This document shows positions 10,158 to 19,032 of a stretch of DNA of 64,000 nt, piece by piece. The notes below the pieces were generated by a model. It did no database searches, had not been told where the DNA came from, and saw nothing but the letters and a program-made list of their open reading frames with translations. The DNA is from Falsihalocynthiibacter arcticus (GTDB lineage Bacteria > Pseudomonadota > Alphaproteobacteria > Rhodobacterales > Rhodobacteraceae): contig NZ_CP014327.1 in the NCBI RefSeq assembly GCF_000812665.2, positions 310,001 through 374,000 of the forward strand, given 5' to 3'. The position numbers were made by a program, and so were the translations under genes. Every line of letters starts with the position of its first letter. The first letter of the stretch is position 1.

Positions 10158-11090
10158 ATGATTAATGTACTCTTTTCCGCGAAACCAGAGCGGTGGTTTT
10201 TTTATAAGGACGCCCTTAAATCAAGCTTCCAGAAAGCTGGTTTGGAGGTGGATTTACGCTGCGAATTTGAAGACCCCGCGAGTGTGGACTATCTGGTTTT
10301 TGCGCCCAATGGTCCGGTTTCGGATTTCACACCGTTCACGGGTGCGAAAGCCGTCCTAAACCTCTGGGCTGGGGTAGAGAATTTGACGGGAAATCCAACC
10401 CTCAACATCCCACTGGCCCGTATGGTTGACACCGGCCTTACCGAAGGTATGCGCGAGTATGTTTGCGGGCACGTGCTGCGTCACCATCTCGGAATGGATA
10501 CCTATATTCAGGCTAAACCTTTGGACTGGAGACAAAGTGTTCCACCTTTGGCGCGAAATCGAACTGTTGGAATTTTGGGGCTTGGCGCGCTTGGCCAAGA
10601 TTGTGCGCGTAGTCTTGCCGCCCTAAATTTCAATGTATTGGGCTGGAGCCGCCGCCCCAAGGACATTGACGGAATTACCAGTTTTTCGGGGAGCGCGGGC
10701 TTAAAAGCCTTGCTCTCAGAGGCTGAAATTCTCGTCCTTCTCCTGCCCCACACCCCACAAACTGAAAAAATAGTCAATGCCGAGGCTCTGGCACTTTTGC
10801 CCAAAGGAGCGGTCATTATTAATCCGGGTCGCGGCGCACTGATTGATGACAACGCGCTGTTAAGTGCCCTCTCAAATGGGCAGGTCGCGCATGCGACGCT
10901 TGATGTGTTTTGGGTTGAACCTCTGCCCTCGGACCACCCCTATTGGGCGCATCCAAACGTCACCATCACCCCCCATATCGCCTCAGAAACCCGCGCCGAT
11001 ACCGCGAGTGAAATCATCGCCGACAACATCAAACGTGGCGAGGCGGGGCAAGAGTTTCTCTTCCTCGTGGACCGCACTGCAGGCTACTAA
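10158..11090 (+). CDS. ghrA: D-2-hydroxyacid dehydrogenase, glyoxylate/hydroxypyruvate reductase A type
   Basis: NAD(P)H-dependent reductase of the D-isomer 2-hydroxyacid dehydrogenase family, 310 residues. The Rossmann motif is GILGLGALGQDCA, and catalytic residues can be seen in NPGRGALIDD (Arg), VFWVEPLP (Glu) and ITPHIAS (His), as in GhrA. The ATG at 10158 is chosen because it opens with MINVLFSAKPERW and follows rodA by 8 bases. It converges with and overlaps the sseB-like gene by 4 bases. The substrate among glyoxylate, hydroxypyruvate and related acids cannot be assigned. Confidence 0.85.
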   Translation: MINVLFSAKPERWFFYKDALKSSFQKAGLEVDLRCEFEDPASVDYLVFAPNGPVSDFTPFTGAKAVLNLWAGVENLTGNPTLNIPLARMVDTGLTEGMREYVCGHVLRHHLGMDTYIQAKPLDWRQSVPPLARNRTVGILGLGALGQDCARSLAALNFNVLGWSRRPKDIDGITSFSGSAGLKALLSEAEILVLLLPHTPQTEKIVNAEALALLPKGAVIINPGRGALIDDNALLSALSNGQVAHATLDVFWVEPLPSDHPYWAHPNVTITPHIASETRADTASEIIADNIKRGEAGQEFLFLVDRTAGY

Positions 11091-11877
11091 CGTAGAATTG
11101 GCGGCTTGCTAGGGTCGGACCCTGGAGCCGCAATTTCAACAGCTTCGGCCCGTTCGGGTTGTGGCAGATCAAAGCTCAAGGCGACCCGCAACAAGGGCGC
11201 CGTCAACTCGTCGTCACGCCCCACAAACACGACATCCAACTCCCCCACCTCAATGCCAGAGAAGGTCAGGGCTTCGCTCACGGCATTCGCCAGCGCTTCT
11301 TCGGCCCCGAGCTTTGCGTCTAAAAACGCCAAAAGATGCCCGCGCCGCCCTGATTTATATGTCACTGCGGCCAAATGCGCGGAGGTCGCAAGGCCCACGG
11401 CAGAGGGAAGTTTGCGATCCAACGCGCCGAGCAACACATCCGGCAAACCTTTGGGCGGGTTAAGCTCTTGCGGCACGTCCTCAACCTCTTCCGGCTTGTG
11501 ATCGAGCGTCTGCAAAAGCCAGCCAAGTGCCTCTGAATCTAGAAGGTTTTCGCCCCCTCAACCCCCAGATTAACGCCAAGCCCGATCCCCTGCTCCACAA
11601 CCATATGCGCGATGATCCGCCCTGAGAGAGCCACATAAGGAGCCGCGTGTCCGGTAAAGTCTACCAGTCGCTCCTCCCGATCAAAGGCCAAAACAAAGCG
11701 CCCCCCCTCGGTTTCAAACAACTCAGGTGAGATTTTGTCTGCGTACGCTTCCCTTTCAAGCAATAGGAACAACTCACTATCAGCAAGGCACTCGAAATAC
11801 GGCAACCGCGCGGTATCGCTTTCGGGGGTGGACAGCATTGCGGCATAGGCCACGTCGAGGGGAGTCTCAGTTTTCAT
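11087..11877 (-). CDS. SseB-family protein (one-base frameshift in this sequence)
   Basis: Read as two halves in different frames. The first (to 11539) opens MKTETPLDVAYAAM and contains ADSELFLLLE and FVLAFDREERL; the second ends GSDPSKPPILR. Adding one base in the C5 run 11553-11557 joins them as VEGGENLLDSEALGWLLQTL and gives 263 residues, the full length of the SseB N-terminal-domain proteins common in Rhodobacterales. The biochemical role of this family is not established. The start overlaps the end of the upstream glycosylase-like gene by 11 bases, so the two are probably cotranscribed. Confidence 0.75.
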
Positions 11878-12472
11878 TTAGCACCTCTTGAACACGCCCG
11901 CGCAGGACTGGAAGAAGGTCAGCCTCAAACCACGGGTTTTTCTTGATCCAGCCAGTATTGCGCCACGACGGATGTGGCAAGGGAAACACGTGCGGCGCAT
12001 GGCTGCGCCAATCTTGGACGGTCGCCGAGACGCTCGCGCCATTTGCAGCGCCAATGTGGTATTTTTGTGCGTAACCACCCACCAAAAGGGTTAATCGGGG
12101 CGATAAATGTTGCAAAACGTCAAGATGCCACGTTTTGCGACACACTGCTGGCGGTGGAAGGTCGCTCCCTTTTTGGTCATACCCCGGAAAGCAAAACGCC
12201 ATTGGGAGGATGGAAACTTGCGCGCGGTCATAAAACGTATCGTGTCCCACCCCCATCCAGTCACGCAAGCGCTCACCCGAGGGATCATCAAATGGAATAC
12301 CGCTTTTATAAACCCGTGCTCCTGGTGCTTGGCCGGCAATCAAAATCGGGGCGCGACCATTCAACCAAGTAATTGGACGTGGTTTATGGGCTGTTGAGGT
12401 TTGCGAAAAGCGCTCCTCGCACAGTACACAGCCTCGGATATTGCGGTCTAAATCTTGGAGGGTGCGGATCAT
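11867..12472 (-). CDS. Uracil-DNA glycosylase-family protein
   Basis: A 201-residue single-domain protein of the UDG fold. Visible family features are ILIAGQAPGARVYKSGIPFD (substrate pocket), FCFPGYDQKG, and LPHPSWRNTGW near the C-terminus, where the HPS(W)R motif matches the DNA-intercalation loop of UDG-like enzymes. An N-terminal CxxC (CVLC) is present, but a full iron-sulphur cysteine set is not evident. It probably acts in base excision repair or is a UDG-like hydrolase of unproven specificity. Divergent from the arsR gene. Confidence 0.8.
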   Translation of the reverse strand: MIRTLQDLDRNIRGCVLCEERFSQTSTAHKPRPITWLNGRAPILIAGQAPGARVYKSGIPFDDPSGERLRDWMGVGHDTFYDRAQVSILPMAFCFPGYDQKGSDLPPPAVCRKTWHLDVLQHLSPRLTLLVGGYAQKYHIGAANGASVSATVQDWRSHAPHVFPLPHPSWRNTGWIKKNPWFEADLLPVLRGRVQEVLNEN

Positions 12473-12511
12473 ACGATAGTTTTTCCTAGATGAAGCGCGA
12501 CTTCAAGGGCC

Positions 12512-12546
12512 TTGACTCACTTCTATACTTCTACAATTATAGAAAT
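12512..12546 (+). promoter_or_regulatory. arsR promoter and autoregulatory operator
   Basis: A TTGACT box (12512-12517) is followed by a perfect inverted repeat TTCTATA/TATAGAA (12521-12527 and 12538-12544, 10-base spacer) that ends two bases before the proposed arsR ATG. An operator overlapping the -10 region is typical for ArsR repressors. Which of TATACT (12524) or a later box is the -10 element is unclear. Confidence 0.65.
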
Positions 12547-12900
12547 ATGAAAGCAACTATCGCAAATCCCGATTCTCCGCTCGACATTCACGTGGCCGCC
12601 TCTAGTTTTGCGGCCCTTGGAAGCGAGCAACGCCTTGAAGTTTTACGCTGTTTAGTGCGCGCAGGACCGGAAGGCGCAACGATTGGCACCTTGGGCGAAC
12701 GCAGTGGCGTAACGGGCTCCACCCTAACGCACCACCTGAAAATCCTCACCCAAGCGGGCCTTGTAACGCAGGAGAAAAAGGGGCGCAGCGTTATTTGTGC
12801 TGCCGCGGCCTATTCTGAGATGCAGAAGCTTGCCGACTATCTCTTGCGCGAATGTTGCGCCGATTGCCCCTCTACAGACCACGAGCACAGCCATGACTGA
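12547..12900 (+). CDS. ArsR-family winged-helix repressor
   Basis: A 117-residue winged-helix regulator with the ArsR core AALGSEQRLEVLRCLV, recognition region SGVTGSTLTHHLKILTQAGLV and wing EKKGRSVI. The C-terminus carries clustered metal-type ligands (ECCADC and then DHEHSHD), so metal or metalloid sensing is plausible. An upstream ATG at 12490 would place the operator inside the gene, so the ATG at 12547 is preferred even though it lacks a clear binding site (possibly leaderless). Its stop overlaps the permease start (ATGACTGA), implying that it controls that permease. Confidence 0.85.
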   Translation: MKATIANPDSPLDIHVAASSFAALGSEQRLEVLRCLVRAGPEGATIGTLGERSGVTGSTLTHHLKILTQAGLVTQEKKGRSVICAAAAYSEMQKLADYLLRECCADCPSTDHEHSHD

Positions 12901-13937
12901 AACAACACACACCCATTCGCATACACCTTCCCCCAGTGCGCCCTTCTGGAAACGCCTCGACTTGGCTTGGGTCGCGATCCTTGCCATCCCATTGCTCGTC
13001 GCTCTTTTCGATCCTGCACGTTTTTTCCCGACTCTGAGCTTTGCCGGGCTGCCATCCTTCACACGGGCGTTTTCATCGTTTTTGCTGTGCTGATGGTGGG
13101 GTATCTCAAGGCCTCTGGCGCCGAAGCCCTGTTGGCGCGAGCCTTTGAAGGGCGCGAAATTCGGATGATCTTTATGGCGGCGGCCCTTGGGGGCTTATCA
13201 CCGTTTTGTTCCTGCGAAGTCATTCCGTTTATAGCAGCCCTTTTGGCGCTCGGCGCACCACTTTCGGCGGTTATGGCCTTTTGGCTGGCCTCTCCCTTGA
13301 TGGATCCCGCCATGTTTTTGGTGACGGCGGGCACCCTTGGATGGGAATTTGCCTTTGCCAAAGGGATCGCCGCCATCGGCCTTGGGATCATGGGCGGCTT
13401 CACCGTAAAACTCTTTGCCAAAAGCGCCGTATTCGCGAACCCTTTACGCAAAGCGGTCCAAACCTCGGGCTGTGGTTGCGGCCCCTCTCCTTTTGATGGC
13501 AAGCCCGTTTGGAAATTCTGGAAAGAAGCGCCAAGACGGACAGCATTTCGCCAGACCGTGGTCGAAAATGCGCTATTTTTGGGGAAATGGTTGTTGCTTG
13601 CGTATTTGATCGAAGCCCTGATGTTGAGCTATGTTCCGGCCGAAACCATCGCAAGCTTCCTAGGTGGCGAAGGGCTCAAACCCATCGCGCTTGGCGCTTT
13701 GATCGGAGCACCAGCTTATCTCAACGGTTTCGCCGCCGTGCCCCTCATCCACGCGCTTTTGGAACAAGGCATGAGCAACGGCGCGGCCATGTCCTTCGCG
13801 ATCGCTGGGGGGTGAGCTGCATCCCCGCGGCCCTCGCCGTCTGGGCCTTAGTCAAGCCGCGCGTGTTTGTGGCCTATCTCGGGATCGCCATGACAGGCGC
13901 GTTTGCAGCAGGGATTGTTTGGAATAGTGTCGCTTGA
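12893..13937 (+). CDS. Permease of the PF03773/YraQ type (two one-base frameshifts in this sequence)
   Basis: Polytopic membrane permease whose family is linked to arsenic or metal export. The N-terminus is His-rich (THTHSHTPS), and the conserved motif PFCSCEVIPF precedes LASPLMDPA. A Cys-Gly cluster (SGCGCGPS) sits in the central loop. Two breaks divide it: one between 13023 and 13047 and one at the G6 run 13807-13812, where adding a G reads AIAGGVSCIPAALAVW. With both bases restored the ORF is 348 residues and ends at 13937. It overlaps arsR at the start, so it is the likely regulated target. Substrate is inferred from context only. Confidence 0.75.
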
Positions 13938-14026
13938 TTATAGCCTCCAAGTTGCGCTCAACGCACTGGCGGTTAAACGCAGACAAACTAAGCTCAAGGA
14001 AATCGAACTGTAGAGGAAAATTCAAG

Positions 14027-14944
14027 CTGTCAGGACATCATCATCATATTGACCCCAACTCTGGGAATACGCGGATTTTCTGGGCCATTACGGTCAATAT
14101 TCTGCTGACAGTTGTGCAGATTATCGGTGGCATTTTGTCTGGTAGTTTGGCGTTGATTGCAGATGCAATTCACAATATGTCGGATGCACTCTCGCTTATT
14201 CTCGCTTTTGTGGCACGCAAGATCGCACAAAGGCCCGCCGACGACACGATGACGTTTGGCTATGGCCGTGCGGAAATTGTGGCAGCTTTGATCAACTACA
14301 CGACCCTCATCCTGCTCGGATTATATCTGACCTATGAGGCTGTGGTGCGGCTTTTCAATCCTGCCAGCGTTGACGGGTGGCTGGTAGTTGTCATCGCGTT
14401 TTTTGCGCTTTTAGTTGATGCTGCCACCGCGCTTCTGACCTACGCGTTGTCAAAACAAAGTATGAATATTCGCGCGGCGTTCCTCCACAATGTCGCTGAT
14501 GCCCTTGGTTCCGTTGCGGTCATCATCGCGGGCACCGTGATCATATTGTATGATTGGCGGCTGATTGACCCGCTTATTACGCTGGTAATTGCGGGCTATA
14601 TTCTTTGGCAATCTGTGACTGAAATCGGCGGCGCTGTGCGTATCTTGATGCTCGGCAGCCCACCTGACCTTGATACGCGCGCAATATTAAAAGCCATACG
14701 CACGGTATCGGGCGTGGAGGACGTGCATCATCTGCATCTATGGCAAATGCAGGAACACGAGTCAGCTGTGGACGCGCATATTGTGATTAAGGCTGGCGTC
14801 TGGACCGAAGCAGACCGCGTGAAACTTGCAGTTAAGGACGCTTTGCGCGACGGGTTTGGACTGTCCCACATCACACTTGAATTGGAATGTCATGTCCATG
14901 CCTGCAAAGACCCTCAAGAAGTTGGGCACATTGTCGCAAATTGA
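14027..14944 (+). CDS. Cation diffusion facilitator (Zn/Cd-type efflux)
   Basis: CDF transporter exporting divalent cations against protons. About 305 residues with six membrane helices. The family metal site is visible in ALIADAIHNMSDALSL (HNxxD, helix II) and AAFLHNVADALGSVAVI (HxxxD, helix V), and a C-terminal dimerisation domain has HHLHLWQM and HITLELECHVHAC. The N-terminus holds GHHHHID. No ATG or GTG is in frame near the start; the proposed start is CTG 14027, with AGAGG 10 bases upstream. A TTG at 13934 overlapping the permease stop is the alternative. It belongs to the metal-efflux cluster. Confidence 0.85.
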   Translation: MSGHHHHIDPNSGNTRIFWAITVNILLTVVQIIGGILSGSLALIADAIHNMSDALSLILAFVARKIAQRPADDTMTFGYGRAEIVAALINYTTLILLGLYLTYEAVVRLFNPASVDGWLVVVIAFFALLVDAATALLTYALSKQSMNIRAAFLHNVADALGSVAVIIAGTVIILYDWRLIDPLITLVIAGYILWQSVTEIGGAVRILMLGSPPDLDTRAILKAIRTVSGVEDVHHLHLWQMQEHESAVDAHIVIKAGVWTEADRVKLAVKDALRDGFGLSHITLELECHVHACKDPQEVGHIVAN

Positions 14945-14950
14945 ATTGGG

Positions 14951-14964
14951 TTGATTGAAATCAA
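14951..14964. promoter_or_regulatory. Short palindrome between cdf and second permease
   Basis: TTGATT-GA-AATCAA is a perfect 6-bp inverted repeat about 80 bases before the permease start and could be a regulator site. No binding protein can be named. Confidence 0.3.
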
Positions 14965-15041
14965 AGTCAATTCGTATCGGGTTCAATACGCTTCCTCCAT
15001 GATGGCGGACTTTCTCGGTGTCTTTTTTTGGGATCTAATGA

Positions 15042-15994
15042 ATGCGTGATGTCTTGATCTGGCTGAACGACCAGCTGCTGCGCATGCAATGGCTCTCGGA
15101 TTTGGTCACGTTACTGGTGCGCGAAGGTTTTGGCCTAAATCCCGCGAGCCAGATAGGGGGAAGCGTTCACTTCTTCATCTACGATGTTATTAAAATATTC
15201 ATTCTGCTCTCGGTTCTGATCTTCAGCATTTCCTATGTGCAAAGCTATTTTCCACCGGAACGCACCCGCCGCATTCTTGGGCAGCGGCAAGGTCTTGGGG
15301 CCAATGTTATGGCGGCTTTGCTTGGAACCATCACGCCATTTTGCTCCTGTTCCTCCATCCCGCTTTTTATTGGCTTTACGAGCGCGGGCCTGCCGCTAGC
15401 GGTAACTTTCTCGTTTCTGATTTCCTCGCCACTGGTTGATCTGGCCTCGGTGATACTCCTTGCGAGTATATTCAACTGGAGTATCGCATTGTCCTATGTC
15501 GCAATCGGGTTGAGGCCTTTGTCTATCAAAGCCCCGTCAGCGACCATGATAACAACGGCACAATAAGCCGACGTGAACGACTGCGCTACGCCGCTGATCA
15601 AGTTATCGAAATTGTGCACCGTGTTTGGATCTATGTTTTGATCGGCGTCGGTATCGGCGCGGCCATCCACAACTGGATTCCGGAAACCTTCATTTCAGCC
15701 CTGCTAGGGCAGGATAAGTGGTGGTCGGTTTTGGTCGCGACGCTCGCTGGCATTCCGATGTACGCCGATATTTTTGGCACGCTGCCCATCGCGGAAGCCT
15801 TGGTGCAAAAGGGCGTTGGGTTGGGCACAGCGCTGACTTTCATGATGGCCGTTACAGCGCTGTCTTTACCGTCGATGATCATGCTTAAACGGGTAGTAAA
15901 ACTGCCCCTGATGGCAGTGTTTGTCGGCATCGTCACCGTGGGGATTGTCCTGATCGGCTATATTTTCAATGCGACCGCACATCTATTCGTCTAA
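15042..15994 (+). pseudogene. Second PF03773-type permease, disrupted by an internal deletion
   Basis: The N-terminal half (to 15566) reads MRDVLIWLNDQLLRMQW through PFCSCSSIPLFIGFT to SYVAIGL. The C-terminal half, in another frame, reads EAFVYQSPVSDHDNNG and later MYADIFGTLPIAEALV. From the usual topology of this family, about 18-20 residues containing a glycine-rich helix end should lie between SYVAIGL and EAFVYQ but are absent, together with a shift of frame. The join lies near 15508-15517 at GGGTTGAGG, which could reflect deletion between GGTTG-like repeats. A thioredoxin gene follows 14 bases later, the usual pairing for these permeases. Probably non-functional as written. Confidence 0.7.
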
Positions 15995-16008
15995 AAAGGG
16001 AGAGAAGA

Positions 16009-16245
16009 ATGATCATCAAAATTTTGGGATCTGGCTGCAAAAAATGCGTGGCCTTGGCGGAGAATACCAAGACGGCTTTACAATCGGCCGCCTTGGATGC
16101 GGACATTGAGAAAGTGACCGATATTGTCGCCATCGCCAGTTATGGAATCATGTCCACACCCGGCCTCGTGATTGACGAAAAAGTCGTCTCAAGTGGGCGT
16201 GTTCTGAGCGCCTCTGAAATTGGGGCATTGCTCAAGAGTATCTGA
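16009..16245 (+). CDS. Small thioredoxin-fold redox protein
   Basis: A 78-residue thioredoxin-like protein with redox motif GCKKC at residues 8-12 and a cis-proline loop MSTPGLVID, matching the small redox-active disulphide proteins encoded beside PF03773 permeases. It follows the permease by 14 bases behind GGGAGAGAAG. Likely role: thiol-disulphide partner of the permease or reductant in metalloid handling; inferred from gene pairing. Confidence 0.85.
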   Translation: MIIKILGSGCKKCVALAENTKTALQSAALDADIEKVTDIVAIASYGIMSTPGLVIDEKVVSSGRVLSASEIGALLKSI

Positions 16246-16369
16246 GATACTCAATCTAAAAACGACCACTGAACGAGTGCGCTCAAACCAACATGTCAAT
16301 CTGTGAGATTCTCCACGCCCCTTGGGGTTCGAATATATTCGTTAAATCGGGCCGCAGAGTGCTTCAAAC

Positions 16370-16936
16370 TCAACTTTCAGGGTAGCTATTGAACCTGGAA
16401 ATCGGTTCCACGGAATTGGCAGGCACGCACCAGAACTCGACGGCCTTATCGAACTCTGCCGCGTAGAACGCCGAACTCTCGGGTCCGGAAGGGTCCCCGT
16501 GAAAGCGCCCAAAACGGCGTGCGCAATCGAAAAAGCCAGGCGCGGGCAACCCATCCCTCGCTTTGCTAACCACGAGGGCAGCGATCAACGGGCGCGCAGC
16601 AGCGACATCCTCCTCCATCAGGCACTCTAACGCGACTGTAAGTTGATGGATCGTATTTGGCGGCGAGAGGTCTAAGGCCTTCGCTAAACCTTGATAGGTG
16701 ATAGGAGGCGCTTGCTCGGCAACTCGACAAAGAAGTGACCGGACGCGCAATGCCAAACCGTTACCCGCAGTGACGCTCTCAGTTGAACCAACATGTTGCA
16801 CTAAATTTCTCCCAATCACCTCCAACCTGCGACGTTCTTGCCAAAGTGTCAATTTCCGAAAAAGACCCGCGCTAAAAGTAGCGTATTTGAATGCTGAGCT
16901 TAAATGGGAAGAACCATATTTTTTTCCCTTTGGCAT
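16370..16936 (-). CDS. Conserved hypothetical protein
   Basis: A 188-residue ORF with ordinary composition and no membrane segments. The central part (ITYQGLAKALDLSPPNTIHQ) resembles a helix-turn-helix, and the following ALVVSKARDGLPAPGFFDCA looks like a conserved block, but I do not recognise the family. The start could lie internal to the ORF, since the first 60 residues are less ordered. It stands alone, with no close neighbour on the same strand. Confidence 0.5.
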   Translation of the reverse strand: MPKGKKYGSSHLSSAFKYATFSAGLFRKLTLWQERRRLEVIGRNLVQHVGSTESVTAGNGLALRVRSLLCRVAEQAPPITYQGLAKALDLSPPNTIHQLTVALECLMEEDVAAARPLIAALVVSKARDGLPAPGFFDCARRFGRFHGDPSGPESSAFYAAEFDKAVEFWCVPANSVEPISRFNSYPES

Positions 16937-17716
16937 TCAAATAAACAGGCATCAATCGATATGTGCTTTGGAGCGAAATACGAGAATGCGGCTTTCTAAT
17001 AGAAGCACCGGCCCCTGACAAAAAAGGGCCACTTAGACACGGCGCTTATGTTTTTCTAACCTAAAAGGGGGCGACTTTTCCGAACCATTTCAGAATGGTG
17101 GTCGCCCAAGGGATAAATGGCAAGACTCAGTTCAATAATGGGTAAATTAAAACACAGCTGCCATGTTTGTCGCGTTCAGAGGTGGCAAGACACCAGAAGT
17201 TGCCAGCCGATTCACTACTCAAAGCACATGTAATACAAAGGTGTCTGGGCAAAAAACTACCGACCCCACGCCGCATGCGGATATCTGAAATACCCACACA
17301 CCAGACCCGAAACGAGCGGTCAGCCGTAACATCCCAAAGCAAGTAAGTGTAAATCATATGCTGAAGGTGTTTAACGTCCGGCGCGCGTTTTAAAACATCG
17401 CGCACCAACAATTAACTTGTCTTGGATTAAAACTTGTCGATTGTGGCGTCTTCAACCGGCAAGGGCCCCACTACCCTTGGTACCCCGCAGCCATACTCTT
17501 GATCGCTGGACGCTTCCACGCAAACTTGGCATTGGAAGCAGGCGAATGGTTCTTTCGCTTCGTCTATTTTACGACGCTCCAATATGCCCATCCACCGTAG
17601 CTAAAGGCCCAAAACCCTTCTGCCACGCGATTTTCCGCCTCGGTCCAGCCAACACAGGCGCATCCTAATTCACGGTCGAAGACAAATTCCGGGACTTGTT
17701 CCGACGGGTGTTCATA
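16937..17716. other. Gene-poor stretch with hairpins
   Basis: No gene is supported here. Two structured pieces are visible: GGCCC/GGGCC (17010-17014 with 17026-17030) and a long interrupted hairpin (17069-17107). Short ORFs at 17127-17411 (minus) and roughly 17400-17600 (plus) show no recognisable family. Confidence 0.5.
17069..17107. other. Two-part hairpin
   Basis: GGGCGAC (17069-17075) pairs with GTCGCCC (17101-17107), and inside it CCATT (17085-17089) pairs with AATGG (17094-17098) around a TCAG tetraloop. There is no T-run, so it is not an evident terminator; it may be a relic of a mobile element or a structured RNA. Confidence 0.35.
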
Positions 17717-18619
17717 TCATCCCTTTCTCCACTCTGCTTCTTGAAGAACGTGCGAAAGCTTGTCCACGAGTGCGCGGACGCGCCTTGGTTGTGCGCGGCT
17801 TGGCGGAAAAAGCATTTGCAACAGAGTCGGCGACGGCGGATGATTTTCCAAGAGCGCGACAAGGTTGCCCGCTTTGATCTCAGCACTTACATCCAACTCT
17901 GATTTCAGAATGATGCCATGGCCTTCAAGACACCACTGCTGCACGAGAGCACTGTCATTGGCCACGCGGTTACCCCGCACAGACACGATTTGTGGGAGGG
18001 GACTTGGCCCGAACTGCCAGACATTATCCAACTTCGCCCCAAATCGCATCACCAAACAATTATGCTCCTTTAGATCGGCAGGGATTTGGGGGGCTCCGTG
18101 TTTTTCCAAATAGGAGGGAGACGCACAAACAAACCTGCGACTATGACCCAAACTTTTGGAGCGCAGAGAACTGTCTATTGCGGGGCCAAACCGAAACGCC
18201 ATGTCAAACCCCTCCCCCACGAGGTCGACGTATCCGTCCGAGAGCAGTAATTCGATCGAAATCGCAGGATGATCGGACAAGAATTCCGTGATTCCTCCGG
18301 AAATATGGGTGCGCCCAAGATTGCTTGGGGCGCTTATGCGGATTGGACCCGAAAGCGTTTGCGCCCCAAACCGGATACGCGCTTCAAGGTCCTCTACTTC
18401 TCCGAGAACTTGCTTGGCGCCGTCAACAAGCGTGCGACCTTCTTCGGTAAGGCTGATTGCACGCGTTGTACGATTCAAAAGAACGACCCCGAAATGCGCT
18501 TCCAAGGCGGCTAAGCGTTCGGAAACGGTGGTTGAGGATAGCCTCAATTCGCGGCCAGCAGCAGTGAGGCTGCCTTTTTCGACTATTTGCAAGAAGAGGG
18601 CGATATTATTGAGCAACAT
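17717..18619 (-). CDS. LysR-family transcriptional regulator
   Basis: A 300-residue LysR regulator: N-terminal winged helix (ALFLQIVEKGSLTAAGRELRL, then SSTTVSERLAALE) and a periplasmic-binding-like effector domain (GPIRISAPSNLGRTHI, FDMAFRFGP). The start at 18619 is chosen over upstream ATGs because a perfect GGAGG lies 9 bases before it. It is divergent from the monooxygenase / oxidoreductase pair, the usual position for a regulator of those genes. Effector unknown. Confidence 0.93.
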   Translation of the reverse strand: MLLNNIALFLQIVEKGSLTAAGRELRLSSTTVSERLAALEAHFGVVLLNRTTRAISLTEEGRTLVDGAKQVLGEVEDLEARIRFGAQTLSGPIRISAPSNLGRTHISGGITEFLSDHPAISIELLLSDGYVDLVGEGFDMAFRFGPAIDSSLRSKSLGHSRRFVCASPSYLEKHGAPQIPADLKEHNCLVMRFGAKLDNVWQFGPSPLPQIVSVRGNRVANDSALVQQWCLEGHGIILKSELDVSAEIKAGNLVALLENHPPSPTLLQMLFPPSRAQPRRVRALVDKLSHVLQEAEWRKG

Positions 18620-18717
18620 TGTACGGTTCCTCCGGATTATTATTCCGAATACTGCCCGTTTATCCGCCGCACGCAAGTCGTTAAGTGATGTCACACAACA
18701 ACAATGGAAACGTCAAA

Positions 18718-19008
18718 ATGCCCAAACTTACCATCGTCGCCAATATTAGGGCCAACCCAGATCAAGTCGACTTGGTCAAAGCCGAGTTATTGAAACTCAT
18801 CGATGCGACCCGCGCAGAGGCCGGTTGTGTCAACTATGACCTTCACCAAGACAACGAAAACCCCAGCCATTTCATGTTTTATGAAAACTGGGACACCCGC
18901 GAATTGTGGCAAACACACATGAACGCGCCTCATCTTGCCGCTTATATGACGGCCACGGACGGAGCGGTTGCCGAGTTCCTCTTAAACGAAATGACAATTC
19001 TAAGCTAA
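18718..19008 (+). CDS. ABM-domain quinol monooxygenase-like protein (YgiN type)
   Basis: A 96-residue dimeric alpha-beta barrel (antibiotic biosynthesis monooxygenase domain). Motifs such as MPKLTIVANIRANP, EAGCVNYDLHQDNENP and FMFYENWDTRE fit the YgiN family, which acts on quinols or related aromatics without a cofactor. The ATG at 18718 has GGAAAC upstream. Together with the following quinone oxidoreductase-like gene (24 bases on), it suggests a small quinone or electrophile detoxification unit under the divergent LysR regulator. Confidence 0.85.
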   Translation: MPKLTIVANIRANPDQVDLVKAELLKLIDATRAEAGCVNYDLHQDNENPSHFMFYENWDTRELWQTHMNAPHLAAYMTATDGAVAEFLLNEMTILS

Positions 19009-19032
19009 GCGCTGGAAATTAGGAGAAATACC

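Noticed and set aside
17127-17411. Minus-strand ORF of 94 residues
   Set aside because: No recognisable motif, no binding site and unusual composition (Cys- and Arg-rich); likely chance.
16937-17716. Shared GGCCACTTAG between 17028 and the IS3 right end near 31011
   Set aside because: Ten bases only, no other element sequence around it; probably chance.
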